A stretch of DNA of 64,000 nt from Clostridiaceae bacterium HFYG-1003 (GCA_024579835.1 CP102060.1:3361043-3425042), one strand, 5' to 3'; numbered from the stretch's first letter, positions 1 to 8,228 are shown. Translations and numbers: made by a program. Notes: generated by a model not told the origin, from the letters alone.

Positions 1-1
1 C

Positions 2-1027
2 GTGGTGGCACTGCATCATGCCGGTGTGCCGGATCCGGAGGACCCGTCGAAATGGATTGCCAATGAGGGGGTAAGGATCAGTTCCATCTTCCAGCGGCTG
101 GCGGCCGGAGCCGATGAACTCGGCCTTGATGCCAGAGCCTTATTGCAGGAACTTTTAGGGGGAACCCTGCCTGAATCGCCTCGGGATGATTTCATGCAGA
201 TTGGCGAACTGGGCCAGGAGTGGTATGAGAAGGCAACAGGCTATGATCCCGTTTTTCTGGGGGAGGGCTTTGAGGTGCCGCTGCCCGTACTGTCGGAGGA
301 ACTCCAGCCTGACATTGCCCGGACCCAGGAGGGGCAGGAAGTGCTCCATTACACGCATTTCTCCATTGTCATGAGTCAGTCCAGAAAACTGGCGTTCTAC
401 ACCGCTTCGAATATCGACGGGGAACTTCGGCAGAATCTGAAGCGCAGCGGCGACAAATGGTATTATGATCCGAGAATCTCTCAGGAGTTCCAGTGCGGAC
501 CGGCCCTCTACAGCAAAAATGAGCTGGACCGCGGCCATCTGGTGCGGCGGCTGGATCCGGTCTGGGGCAGTGATGCGGCCAGCGCCAATGAGGATACCTT
601 CCATTTTACGAACTGCTCGCCGCAGCATAAGAATCTGAATCAGAAAACCTGGCTCAATCTGGAGGACTACATTCTGAACAACGCGGCGACTCACCGGCTG
701 AAAGTGGTGGTGTTCACCGGACCGGTTTTCCGGTCCGATGACATGGTTTATCGCAGAGAATACCGGATTCCGGCTGAGTTCTGGAAAGTCGCTGTCATTG
801 TGCGGGAAGGCCAGGCCCTGTCGGCCACGGCTTACCTGCAGACTCAGAAGAATCTGATCACCGATCTGGAATTTGCCTATGGCGAGTATGAAACGTACCA
901 GGTTCCCATTACCCAGATCGAATCCCTGACCGGCCTTGATTTCGGCACGCTGCGGGACCATGATCCCATCCAGGGACTCGAGGCCAGTGCGTTCCGGGTG
1001 GAAGGTCCGGGAAGTCTGCATCTATAG
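2..1027 (+). CDS. DNA/RNA non-specific endonuclease, 5'-truncated (probable protease-nuclease fusion)
   Basis: The reading frame is open from the left edge, so the true start lies outside the window. The C-terminal half is a NUC1/EndoG-type non-specific endonuclease: DRGH (about residues 176-179 of the visible part) is the catalytic His motif, followed by FTNCSPQHKNLNQ, which carries the metal-binding Asn. The first visible residues, VVALHHAGVP, look like the end of a trypsin-like serine peptidase domain, where this motif follows the catalytic Ser. This suggests a peptidase-nuclease fusion; the protease half is inferred from that short stretch only. Such nucleases cleave DNA and RNA without sequence specificity. 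Confidence 0.82.
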   Translation: MVALHHAGVPDPEDPSKWIANEGVRISSIFQRLAAGADELGLDARALLQELLGGTLPESPRDDFMQIGELGQEWYEKATGYDPVFLGEGFEVPLPVLSEELQPDIARTQEGQEVLHYTHFSIVMSQSRKLAFYTASNIDGELRQNLKRSGDKWYYDPRISQEFQCGPALYSKNELDRGHLVRRLDPVWGSDAASANEDTFHFTNCSPQHKNLNQKTWLNLEDYILNNAATHRLKVVVFTGPVFRSDDMVYRREYRIPAEFWKVAVIVREGQALSATAYLQTQKNLITDLEFAYGEYETYQVPITQIESLTGLDFGTLRDHDPIQGLEASAFRVEGPGSLHL

Positions 1028-1057
1028 GAAAGAATTGAAGATCGCTCATACCGGCAG

Positions 1058-1100
1058 ATCCCCCAGCCTGAAGCTCGATTCAGGCTGGGGGATTCGCTTT
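1058..1100 (+). terminator. Hairpin terminator after nuclease gene
   Basis: Perfect 15-bp inverted repeat (1058-1072 with 1079-1093, loop of 6) about 30 nt after the nuclease stop. The following T-tract is weak. Confidence 0.6.
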
Positions 1101-1263
1101 GGGGTCAGATCCCGGAAGGGGAGAAACGACTGGAGCATCGGATCAGAGGACATTCATGTGACTCGGGATTTAATGCAGGGGAGAGAAAACCTTAAAAAAG
1201 TGAGAGGAAGATTTGCTCCTTTGGGTCCAGCTGCGTACTTATTGAGTGAAAGGAGTTGATGAT

Positions 1264-1485
1264 ATGTCAGTACTTAAACCCAAAAACCAATCACTGGAGC
1301 TGATTTTTCTCAAAACAGTCAGCGACACCGGAAAGCAGGCTCTTGAAACCCGTCGGTTCAAGAACCTGAAGGGGGATGCCGCCCCGGATGCCATTATGTC
1401 GGTGGCCAAGGCCATCGCGGGGATTTCCCTGGGCAGTTTTTCTCAGTATCAGGTCACTGTTTCATCCGAACTGGCGGAAGCCTAG
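1264..1485 (+). CDS. DUF1659 family protein, copy 1
   Basis: Small protein of 73 residues, start ATG at 1264 behind the ribosome site AAAGGAG. The sequence (LKPKNQSLELIF...ETRRFKNLK...VAKAI) fits the DUF1659 family, whose function is unknown. It lies 10 nt before a DUF2922 gene, the usual pairing of these two families in Bacillota. The pair is repeated just downstream (1825-2260) with high similarity, so this is a recent tandem duplication. No signal peptide or membrane segment is visible. Confidence 0.8.
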   Translation: MSVLKPKNQSLELIFLKTVSDTGKQALETRRFKNLKGDAAPDAIMSVAKAIAGISLGSFSQYQVTVSSELAEA

Positions 1486-1495
1486 GAGGTAGCCA

Positions 1496-1699
1496 ATGAA
1501 CACTCTTGTCTGCAAATTTAAGAACAAAGCGGGGAAAGCAGTCAGTCTGCGGGTTCCCAATGTGAAGGACGGCCTCACGGCGGAAGAAGTCAACGGTCTG
1601 ATGGCTCTCATCATTTCCTCCAATATCTTCTTTGTGGGGGATCAGGAACTGGCTTCGGCTGTGTCCAATGAGTTCAATACTTCTACAGTGCTGGGCTAA
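1496..1699 (+). CDS. DUF2922 family protein, copy 1
   Basis: 67-residue protein translated from ATG 1496, with its ribosome site TAGGAGGT overlapping the stop of the DUF1659 gene, so the two are probably translationally coupled. The pattern LVCKFKNKAGK...VPNVKDGLTAEEVNGLM...SSNIF matches DUF2922. Function is unknown. The downstream paralogue (2057-2260) differs by about a dozen residues. Confidence 0.8.
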   Translation: MNTLVCKFKNKAGKAVSLRVPNVKDGLTAEEVNGLMALIISSNIFFVGDQELASAVSNEFNTSTVLG

Positions 1700-1824
1700 C
1701 CGGCATCCGTCCTGTTAAGAACCGCATCAGGCAACAGGAGCTGCCAGAATCGAAAGGTTTTGGTTGCTCTGCCTGGCAAAATGTATGATATCCCAGATCC
1801 AATTAAAAAAGAGGAGTTGATGTT

Positions 1825-2046
1825 ATGTCTATTTTAAAACCGAAAAACCAGTCTCTGGAACTTATTTTCCTCAAATCCGTGAGTGAAACCGGCAAGCAGG
1901 TTCTCGAAACCCGCCGGTTCAAGAACCTGAAGGGAGAAGCCACCCCTGATGCCATCCTGACCGTGGCCAAGGCCATTGCCGCCATCTCGCTGGGCAGCTT
2001 CACCCAGTATCAGGTCACTGTTTCATCTGAACTGGCACAAGCCTAG
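1825..2046 (+). CDS. DUF1659 family protein, copy 2
   Basis: Paralogue of the gene at 1264-1485, 73 residues, start ATG 1825 with ribosome site GAGGAG. It keeps the SLELIFLK..S.TGKQ.LETRRFKNLKG core and differs mainly in the middle (EATPDAILTV against DAAPDAIMSV). The intergenic DNA between the two pairs (1700-1824) shows no terminator, so all four genes may be one transcript ending at the 2264 terminator. Confidence 0.8.
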   Translation: MSILKPKNQSLELIFLKSVSETGKQVLETRRFKNLKGEATPDAILTVAKAIAAISLGSFTQYQVTVSSELAQA

Positions 2047-2056
2047 GAGGTAACCC

Positions 2057-2260
2057 ATGAATACACTTGTCTGCAAATTCAAGAATAAAGCGGGAAAGTC
2101 CGTCAGCATGCGGATTCCCAATGTAAAGGCCGGCCTGACGGCCGAAGAGGTCAACGGACTGATGGATCTGATGATTTCCTCCAACATCTTCTATGTGGGG
2201 GATCAGGAGCTGGCATCGATTCAGTCCAATGAATTCAACACATCCACAGTTCTCGCATAA
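2057..2260 (+). CDS. DUF2922 family protein, copy 2
   Basis: 67-residue paralogue of the gene at 1496-1699, again 10 nt after its DUF1659 partner, with ribosome site TAGGAGGT. Conserved NEFNTSTVL tail. Last gene before a strong terminator. Function unknown. Confidence 0.8.
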   Translation: MNTLVCKFKNKAGKSVSMRIPNVKAGLTAEEVNGLMDLMISSNIFYVGDQELASIQSNEFNTSTVLA

Positions 2261-2263
2261 CAA

Positions 2264-2299
2264 ACAGGACCGGGCTTGCCCGGTCCTGTCCTATTTTTT
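2264..2299 (+). terminator. Rho-independent terminator
   Basis: GC-rich hairpin CAGGACCGGGC/TTGCCCGGTCCTG followed by a run of six T, directly after the duplicated DUF pair. Confidence 0.9.
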
Positions 2300-2449
2300 G
2301 TGGAATTTTTTGTTTTGGGCTAGGCTTTGGGGTAAGCAGAAGCTCGGAAGGTGAGCCAGCAATTCCTCACCGGAGTTTCGGCCGTTGGAGTCTTCGCCAT
2401 TGGAGGGACACATGCTGATCCGTCTTGTCACAGAGCATTACAATATGTC

Positions 2450-2923
2450 CTATTCGTAGTACTTTCCGGTGATCTCGCGGCAGCTGACTTGAAGGACGGC
2501 GGTTCCTTTGACCATCCCCTCCGGCAGAGGCTTGTCTGCCAGGTGAGGGGTGTACTTTTGAATGATCTTGCTCAGAATCAGACGTTTAACTTCCAGATCT
2601 GTGATCAGGGAAGCGTCACCCTGGATCAGGACGCTTTGGTACTGGGTGTTTGTGTCACAGGGATTTTCAGCCGGGTCAAGCAGTAACTTTTCCATGTTGT
2701 AAGCCGCAAAACAGACCGCGGAAGTGTTCTTGATGTTCTCGATCTTTTGCCCCAGAGGCAATCCGTGGAAATACAGCTGGTCATCAAAGAAGACAAAATG
2801 AATCGGTGTTACATAAGGAGTACCATCCGGCCGTATGGTAGCCAGGGTACCGGTCTGGACATTGTTTAAGAGGTTCTCAATTTGATCCTGGTTCAGCTGA
2901 TGGGTTTTCATACGAAATTGCAT
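2450..2923 (-). CDS. Pyridoxamine 5'-phosphate oxidase (PPOX)-like flavin-binding protein
   Basis: 157 residues, start ATG 2923 behind GGAGG with 7-nt spacing. The N-terminal split-barrel signature GTLATIRPDGTPYVTPIHFVF, then LYFHGLPLGQKIENI and VCFAAY, is typical of the PPOX-like FMN-binding family that includes NimA-type nitroimidazole-resistance proteins. The likely role is an FMN- or F420/heme-binding reductase; the substrate cannot be told. It stands alone, transcribed towards the preceding DUF operon. Confidence 0.82.
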   Translation of the reverse strand: MQFRMKTHQLNQDQIENLLNNVQTGTLATIRPDGTPYVTPIHFVFFDDQLYFHGLPLGQKIENIKNTSAVCFAAYNMEKLLLDPAENPCDTNTQYQSVLIQGDASLITDLEVKRLILSKIIQKYTPHLADKPLPEGMVKGTAVLQVSCREITGKYYE

Positions 2924-3378
2924 GATTGTTCCTCCGCGACTTAATATTCCGGGCGTAATGGAATTTTTAAATTCATGTTGGTTTTATCATAGCATAGAAC
3001 TAAGAGGGTTCTGTAAATCATTGATATTCAATGATTGCAGAACCTTCCTAGTTATTACTTTCTGTTTAACCGTAATTCTTTGGAATTCTGCGGATTGTTC
3101 TTTTACCGAAACTTTCACGGAGGAATGTCATCAAAAATTGTGGAGATCGATGATGACAATTTTGATGCTCGTGCTCGTGCTCGCAGTCAAGACTCAGCAA
3201 ATATTGAATTTATCTATATTGAACCTGTAACCCTTTTCACCCCTATGGTTCCATCAGTTAAAAGTTTATGCTAAGATAGAATTATCGTATAAATCATATA
3301 AAAAATAAAAATATAATTTATTAAAACCTGAGTGTTTTTTATAGAATGTTTTGGAAATAATAAGGGGGGGCAAGATTT
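2924..3378. other. 455-bp intergenic region with a hairpin and a possible gene remnant
   Basis: No convincing intact gene. It holds the PPOX promoter side, an imperfect 17-bp inverted repeat (3007-3044) and a short stretch (3125-3167) that translates like a thioredoxin N-terminus (SKIVEIDDDNFD) before losing similarity. AT-rich DNA from 3270 to 3360 probably holds the promoter of the downstream secreted protein. Confidence 0.5.
3007..3044. repeat. Imperfect inverted repeat
   Basis: GGTTCTGTAAATCATTGA pairs with TCAATGATTGCAGAACC across a 3-nt loop. It could be a terminator or the remnant of a small mobile element. Confidence 0.5.
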
Positions 3379-4740
3379 TTGAAAAAAAGGAATTTTTTGG
3401 TGCGTCGAATCATTCCGGCTTTATTTGGATTGGGTATTGTGGGACAACTTTTTTCGCCATCTCCATTGGAAGCGGAAAATAACAAAGCATCATTGACGAA
3501 AGCCAACCAGGTTTCTTCAATAACAACGGGTGCTGCTACTTCCACTCAAGCTCTTCAGACAAGGCTAACTGCGCCAATCGCAACAAAACTTCCATCTACC
3601 GTACCACCATCAACTACCGTACCACCATCAACCATTGCGCCTGTAACTACGACTCCATCCACGACGGCAGCCATCACAACGACTCCATCAACCAGTCCAC
3701 CTGTAACCAGTGTCTCGTCTGCTCCCACTACCCCAGTTATTGCGGAAAATACCAGCAAAGACAGTGGCACCATGAAGGTTCACTTCCTCGATGTTGGACA
3801 GGGCGATGCGATTTTCATCGAGCTGCCGAATGATCAGACGATGCTGATTGACGCGGGGCCATCTTCAGCCGGAACTGAAGTTGCAAAGTATGTTCGTGGT
3901 AAGACATCTAAATTAACATATGCGGTTGCGACTCATCCACATGCTGATCATATAGGAGGAATGACTTCTGTCATTCATTCAATCGACATTGAACGGTTTA
4001 TCATGCCTCGAAAACAGCATACAACCAAAACGTTTGAGGCAATGCTCGATGCACTGATTTCCAACCGGATTAAGGTAACGGAAGCCAAAGCCGGTGTTTC
4101 TCTCCTAGATACCGCAGATCTGGATATTGACATACTGGGTCCTTCAAGTTCAGTGAGTGGGACGAACCTGAATAATTACTCTGCGATTATACGAATCAAA
4201 TATAAAGAAGCGGATTTTCTATTTGTTGGAGACGCAGAGACATCTGCATTATCCAAGGTAACGTCAATGGACATGGATGTTCTTAAGGTGGGTCATCACG
4301 GATCGGACACATCCTCCCCTTTGACATTTCTAAAAAGAATTGATCCTGAATATTCCGTGATTTCGGTGGGTTCTAATGGATATGGACATCCCACACGGAG
4401 TGCTTTAGGGAATTTGAATTCAGTTGGATCAAAAGTTTATCGGACAGATCAATCCGGAACTATAATTATTACGACAGACGGAAGTAAAATTGCAGTAAAC
4501 AAGTCTCCGGCTAAGATTGTGGCAAGCAGTCCGGTAACAACGACACCATCAACAAAACCCAGCTCAACAAAACCACCGGAAAGTAAACCGACAACGACGA
4601 AAGACCGGATAGTCTATGGTACGAAAACCGGTTCCAAGTACCACGAAGCTGGATGCCGATACCTATCAAAAAGTAAGATAGCAATGACCCTGTCAAAGGC
4701 CAAGTCGTCAGGACTTACCCCTTGCAGTGTATGTCATTGA
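3379..4740 (+). CDS. Secreted metallo-beta-lactamase-fold hydrolase (ComEC C-terminal-like) with Cys-rich tail
   Basis: 453 residues from a TTG start at 3379 behind AAGGGGGGG. Order: signal peptide (KKRNFLVRRIIPALFGLG..., about residues 1-33), a Thr/Pro/Ser-rich linker (about 60-120), then a metallo-beta-lactamase domain of the ComEC/Rec2 type (FLDVGQGDAIFIELP, THPHADHIGG metal motif, LFVGDAE, VGHHGSDTSSP), a second Thr/Pro linker and a short C-terminal Ada-like metal-binding motif (YHEAGCRYL...TPCSVCH). It is probably an exported phosphodiesterase or nuclease-like enzyme; substrate unknown. It is followed by a DUF3006 gene, a common partner of this architecture. Confidence 0.85.
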   Translation: MKKRNFLVRRIIPALFGLGIVGQLFSPSPLEAENNKASLTKANQVSSITTGAATSTQALQTRLTAPIATKLPSTVPPSTTVPPSTIAPVTTTPSTTAAITTTPSTSPPVTSVSSAPTTPVIAENTSKDSGTMKVHFLDVGQGDAIFIELPNDQTMLIDAGPSSAGTEVAKYVRGKTSKLTYAVATHPHADHIGGMTSVIHSIDIERFIMPRKQHTTKTFEAMLDALISNRIKVTEAKAGVSLLDTADLDIDILGPSSSVSGTNLNNYSAIIRIKYKEADFLFVGDAETSALSKVTSMDMDVLKVGHHGSDTSSPLTFLKRIDPEYSVISVGSNGYGHPTRSALGNLNSVGSKVYRTDQSGTIIITTDGSKIAVNKSPAKIVASSPVTTTPSTKPSSTKPPESKPTTTKDRIVYGTKTGSKYHEAGCRYLSKSKIAMTLSKAKSSGLTPCSVCH

Positions 4741-4765
4741 TTATAAATTAAGAAGGAGTGACATT

Positions 4766-4966
4766 ATGGTAGTAACAATTGATCGGTTTGAAGGGGATTA
4801 TGCAGTCTGCGAAATGGAAGACATGACTTTTGCAAACCTCCCCAAAGCATTTCTTCCCGCAGGTGCGCAGGAAGGATCGAAGCTTAGTATAAATTTAGAC
4901 GCAGCATCTCAGGCTGCTGATGAAGCCAGAATTGAAGGAAAGATGAATCAACTTTTCAATGATTAG
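4766..4966 (+). CDS. DUF3006 family protein
   Basis: 66 residues from ATG 4766, ribosome site AAGGAGTG. The N-terminus MVVTIDRFEGDYAVCE is the DUF3006 hallmark. The upstream extension to 4727 overlaps the previous gene and lacks a ribosome site, so the internal ATG is preferred. It sits 25 nt after the secreted hydrolase and before a terminator, so the two form an operon. Function is unknown; the family often accompanies secreted MBL-fold proteins. Confidence 0.82.
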   Translation: MVVTIDRFEGDYAVCEMEDMTFANLPKAFLPAGAQEGSKLSINLDAASQAADEARIEGKMNQLFND

Positions 4967-4978
4967 AAAGGAAATCGA

Positions 4979-5006
4979 AAGAGCGCTTTAGGGCGCTCTT
5001 TTGGTT
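4979..5006 (+). terminator. Rho-independent terminator
   Basis: Stem AAGAGCGC/GCGCTCTT with a T-rich tail right after the DUF3006 gene. Confidence 0.88.
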
Positions 5007-5109
5007 TTATTGGTGCACTATTAGTGCGTTTCAATTGTTCCAATTGAAACAAATAAACCCCCTGCTATGCAGGGGGAGGAAAATATAGCTTTAGCTTTAA
5101 GATAATAAA

Positions 5110-5165
5110 CCTGTGATAAAATATTGTCAGGCTGTCAACCGAACTCTAAATTATCACAGGAGGTG
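5110..5165 (+). promoter_or_regulatory. Hairpin sequestering the tnpA ribosome site (element 1)
   Basis: CCTGTGATAA (5110-5119) pairs with TTATCACAGG (5151-5160); the second arm overlaps the ribosome site AGGAGGTG just before the GTG start at 5173. IS200-family elements are known to repress transposase translation in this way. Confidence 0.65.
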
Positions 5166-5172
5166 TCCAAAA

Positions 5173-5302
5173 GTGGACAAAAATAGTTTAGCACATACCA
5201 GTTGGAACTGTAAGTATCACATTGTGTTCGCACCAAAATATCGGAGAAGAGTTATATATGGGCAACTCAAGATCGAAATCGGGCAGATATTAAGAGATTT
5301 AT
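5173..5302 (+). pseudogene. tnpA: IS200 TnpA transposase, 5' part
   Basis: Encodes DKNSLAHTSWNCKYHIVFAPKYRRR...IGQILRDL, the start of a Y1 HuH transposase, from a GTG at 5173. The frame then runs into foreign DNA at 5303. The rest of the protein (CQRKGVIIHEAEACPDHIHML) resumes at 10011 in register: AGA GAT TTA joins TGC CAA AGG. The gene was therefore intact before the insertion and is now dead. Confidence 0.88.
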
Positions 5303-5366
5303 TGTTACTGCTATTGTTCCTTGTCCAGAAGTTGATGGTATTTCTTGTCCGGGAATTGCTGGAAAG

Positions 5367-5406
5367 AATGGCAAGTTGAGAGAAATTTCAACTTGCCATT
5401 TTGTTT
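5367..5406 (-). terminator. Terminator after the transposon operon
   Basis: AATGGCAAGTTGA pairs with TCAACTTGCCATT; it overlaps the stop of the ATPase gene. The symmetric design can work on both strands. Confidence 0.75.
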
Positions 5407-6205
5407 AGCTCAGTTCCCCATTGATGACCAGTTTGACCATGTGGTCGTCAATGATTCGCTTTCCACTTTGGTAACCAAAAATCAGGGTGCTGGTACACAC
5501 TTGGTTGACTAGCCTGGCGGATCCACCGGAGTATCGATAGATTGCCTCAGTAGCCTCATCTGAGAAGAGCTCATGGTCGATCCCGGCATATTCCAGGTGG
5601 CGTTTCATGTATCCCTTCACCTGTGAGTGGTCCATCAATTGCATTTTGCACTGGATGTCGATCCGTTGCCGGATCGCCGTATAGGACTGCATCTGGAGCT
5701 TCTCCCATAGCTCGACCTGGCCCACCAGTACCAGTGCCATGGGACTGACGGCATCCATCCGGAAGTTGAGGAGAAAACGTACCTCTTCAAGCATTTCTCG
5801 ATCCAGCAGATGCGCCTCATCGACAACGACCACCGGACGCTTATTGTGGAGTCCTTTCATCAGCTCGATCTCTTTATGCAGCTGGCGTTTGGCATCCCCT
5901 CGATAGAATCTTGATTCGGCCCCCAGCTGATCCAGCATCCCTTTGTAGAAATTTCTCGGCGTCATTTTCGAGTCTGCCAGATAGATCAGGGTATATCTGC
6001 TGTCATCCAGTTGATCGCGGAATCGGCGAATGGTGGTCGTCTTACCAGTGCCGCACTCTCCGGTGAGTACACAGAAGAGTTGCCGTTCGGCGACATAGGA
6101 TAATCTGCTCAGAGACTCCTCCAGCGTATTGGAGGGGAATAGTTCCGTCGTCGGCAGATCCCGACAGAATGGAGTTTTCTTGAAGCCATAAAACTCTTCA
6201 AACAT
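5405..6205 (-). CDS. ExeA/TnsC-like AAA ATPase, transposition regulator
   Basis: About 266 residues. Starts FEEFYGFKKTPF, typical of ExeA-like ATPases. The Walker A motif is GECGTGKTT, and Walker B with the following His is VVVVDEAH; a sensor-type SGGSARLVNQVC lies near the C-terminus. In Tn7, Mu and IS21-like systems such ATPases choose the target and activate the DDE transposase. The ATG at 6205 follows GGGGGTGG and overlaps the transposase stop by 8 nt; a GTG at 6214 is an alternative start. Confidence 0.85.
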   Translation of the reverse strand: MFEEFYGFKKTPFCRDLPTTELFPSNTLEESLSRLSYVAERQLFCVLTGECGTGKTTTIRRFRDQLDDSRYTLIYLADSKMTPRNFYKGMLDQLGAESRFYRGDAKRQLHKEIELMKGLHNKRPVVVVDEAHLLDREMLEEVRFLLNFRMDAVSPMALVLVGQVELWEKLQMQSYTAIRQRIDIQCKMQLMDHSQVKGYMKRHLEYAGIDHELFSDEATEAIYRYSGGSARLVNQVCTSTLIFGYQSGKRIIDDHMVKLVINGELS

Positions 6206-7613
6206 CACTGCCACCCCCTTTTCTTATGTCTTTGAAAGAGATGGCCGTAGACTGCTGTTTGTCTTTTCGCTTCTGATTCTGCTTTTGGGCACCATCGAGT
6301 AACCGGGAAGAGGTTGGCTTGACTGGAGTCAGGAACTCCGGCAGCTGAGGCTTGGGCGCCACCCGCTCCCCAATGACCAGCTTTCTCACCACAAAGGGTT
6401 TGTCATCCTGATACTCAATGCTCAATTCCTCGGTGTTACTGGGGTCATAGACCACTTCCACGCTGCGAGCCACATAGGGTAGCCCAACTTCATACTTCGC
6501 GCCGCCAAAGCTGATGCAGCCACTCTTATCGACTTTTCTGGTCTCAGCGTGCAAAAAGGCGTTGGCGACCTTCTCCGCTGGCAGATATTTCAAGGGCCTG
6601 GGATCCAGATTATACGCCTGATGCGGGGTCGTTCCATTGAGTGCGGTATGCGGTTTGTTCTGGTAGCATTCTTCCAACCAGATCCAGAACCGCTCATTCA
6701 TAACCTCGAGGGATCGTTCCGAGTTATCGAATTTATACTCATCGAGAAACCGATCGATATTCTGATTGAATTTTTCTATTTTTCCGGTGCCTTCCGGAGA
6801 GTAGGGCTTTGCGAAGATCAGCCGGATGCCAAGCTTTGCGCAGGCTCTGGACATCCACTTATTTTTAAACTGGCGGCCGTTATCGAAGTATGCCTGCTCT
6901 GGAATTCCCCACTTGAGGATGGCTTTGCGGAAGCAATCCTCAACGATGCTCTGCTCCAGGTTCGAGTAGAACTGGGCATGGAGGATCATCCGGGTAGCGT
7001 CGTCCAAAAACGCCACCAGATAGACCTGCTGCGGCTTGTTTCCAGGACCGATCGGCAGGTAACAGCCATACTTGATATCCGAATGCCACAGTTTGTTGCG
7101 GGTGCGTTTTTGAAATCGGCGGGTAGCTACCCCGCCAGCGGCATAGATGGCCATATGCTTCCCGCTGTAGCCCTTCTCCTGCAATTTCTCCTGCAGGCTG
7201 CTTCGCTTGATCGAGCCAGCTTCGGTGAGGCCTTCCCATTCCATGATTCGAATGATCTCAGCCACACTTCTGGACGGGATCTCTTTGCGCAGCCGCACGG
7301 CTTCGTCCAACACCAGCGCCGGGATGGCTCTTGAATCCTGCGATACCCTCGCCTGCGGTATCAGTCCGGAAAATCCCTTCTGCTGATAACTATTCAGATA
7401 TCGCCGTAAGGTCCGCTCGGAAATCCCAGCCTCGCGGCAGATCTGCTCCTTAAGCACCCGGATCTGCCCCTTGTCCAAGTCATGGGAAAGAAGGGGCGCC
7501 AGTAGAATCGCCCGTTGCGTCGCTATTTCCTGTGCTTTTTCCTTGTCCTTCATGTCATGCCTCCATTCAATTTCGAGTGATGACATGATTTTAGAGGACT
7601 CCTCGGTGGACAC
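6198..7613 (-). CDS. DDE transposase with integrase core (Mu/TniA-like)
   Basis: 471 residues. Order: N-terminal helix-turn-helix (ICREAGISERTLRRYL, with a second HTH region to about residue 130), an rve integrase core with the catalytic triad in LWHSDIKYG, AYFDNGRQF and GKIEKF (35 residues between the second Asp and the Glu, so DD35E), then a Mu-type beta-barrel C-terminal region. It catalyses strand transfer of the transposon. The GTG start at 7613 abuts the DUF6431 stop; ATG 7586 is an alternative. Confidence 0.87.
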   Translation of the reverse strand: MSTEESSKIMSSLEIEWRHDMKDKEKAQEIATQRAILLAPLLSHDLDKGQIRVLKEQICREAGISERTLRRYLNSYQQKGFSGLIPQARVSQDSRAIPALVLDEAVRLRKEIPSRSVAEIIRIMEWEGLTEAGSIKRSSLQEKLQEKGYSGKHMAIYAAGGVATRRFQKRTRNKLWHSDIKYGCYLPIGPGNKPQQVYLVAFLDDATRMILHAQFYSNLEQSIVEDCFRKAILKWGIPEQAYFDNGRQFKNKWMSRACAKLGIRLIFAKPYSPEGTGKIEKFNQNIDRFLDEYKFDNSERSLEVMNERFWIWLEECYQNKPHTALNGTTPHQAYNLDPRPLKYLPAEKVANAFLHAETRKVDKSGCISFGGAKYEVGLPYVARSVEVVYDPSNTEELSIEYQDDKPFVVRKLVIGERVAPKPQLPEFLTPVKPTSSRLLDGAQKQNQKRKDKQQSTAISFKDIRKGGGSDV

Positions 7614-8111
7614 CTATGCCAACTGGGTATGTGGCCATCGGTGATTGTTGACTAAAATCCGGACAACCTTTTTCAGCCAGCCCGCAGGCTCGCCTACAAA
7701 GAAGAAAATCCTCTCGAGTATGGACTGAGGCAGATCGGAAAAGTCGACCCCATAGTCCTGAGTGACTGTAGCATATGTACTGAGCAGAGCACCGACTAAA
7801 GCGTGGGCTCTGGAGTTGAACCAGGCTCGGACCCGCCGAATGGTCGAATTCTCAACGGGCACCGCTTCATGTTGACCGGTGATGATCTGCTCCAGGATCG
7901 TTGTGGTCTGCCGCTTATAGGGAGTTAAGAGATCCGGAAGTTCGTGATGGATCTTCCCGCAACCGGGGTTGGTACAGCGCAGGCGACGAAGCACCAGGAT
8001 CATGACATCCCCATTCTCGTTGATCACTGATCTCCTGCGGGAGCCAATGACCTTAAGCGACTGATGACAGATGGGACATATGCTTTTCTCCATACTCCGA
8101 ACAAAAAACAC
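7614..8111 (-). CDS. DUF6431 family zinc-finger protein
   Basis: About 165 residues, first gene of the transposon operon. Two Cys pairs (CPICH near the N-terminus and CTNPGCGKIHHELPDLLTPYKR) form a probable zinc ribbon; the middle contains a short HTH-like region. The family is found beside DDE/ExeA transposon gene pairs, so a role in end or target recognition is plausible but not shown. The start is uncertain: GTG 8111 or ATG 8093. Confidence 0.75.
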   Translation of the reverse strand: MFFVRSMEKSICPICHQSLKVIGSRRRSVINENGDVMILVLRRLRCTNPGCGKIHHELPDLLTPYKRQTTTILEQIITGQHEAVPVENSTIRRVRAWFNSRAHALVGALLSTYATVTQDYGVDFSDLPQSILERIFFFVGEPAGWLKKVVRILVNNHRWPHTQLA

Positions 8112-8174
8112 CCTGATCGGGATTCCATTCTAAAATGTATTTTGATATACTGATCATGCTAATAACTTAGTAAG

Positions 8175-8228
8175 GATCCTCCCTGATGACTCGGCGCGAA
8201 CCATAGAGTCAGGGAGGATCTCTTTTTG
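8175..8228 (+). terminator. Strong hairpin upstream of the transposon operon
   Basis: GATCCTCCCTGATGACTC pairs with GAGTCAGGGAGGATC and is followed by TCTTTTT on the plus strand. It would stop transcription entering from the other direction. Confidence 0.7.

Noticed and set aside
155..1021. Long open frame on the minus strand opposite the nuclease gene
   Set aside because: It is fully antisense to a gene with clear catalytic motifs, and its protein has no family features; codon bias makes such shadows.
2922..3230. 102-codon frame over the PPOX promoter region
   Set aside because: Begins in the divergent promoter, has unusual composition and overlaps a hairpin; it does not look like a protein.
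6549..7334. 261-codon plus-strand frame opposite the DDE transposase
   Set aside because: The opposite frame has an intact DD35E triad and HTH; this frame has no ribosome site or recognisable domain.
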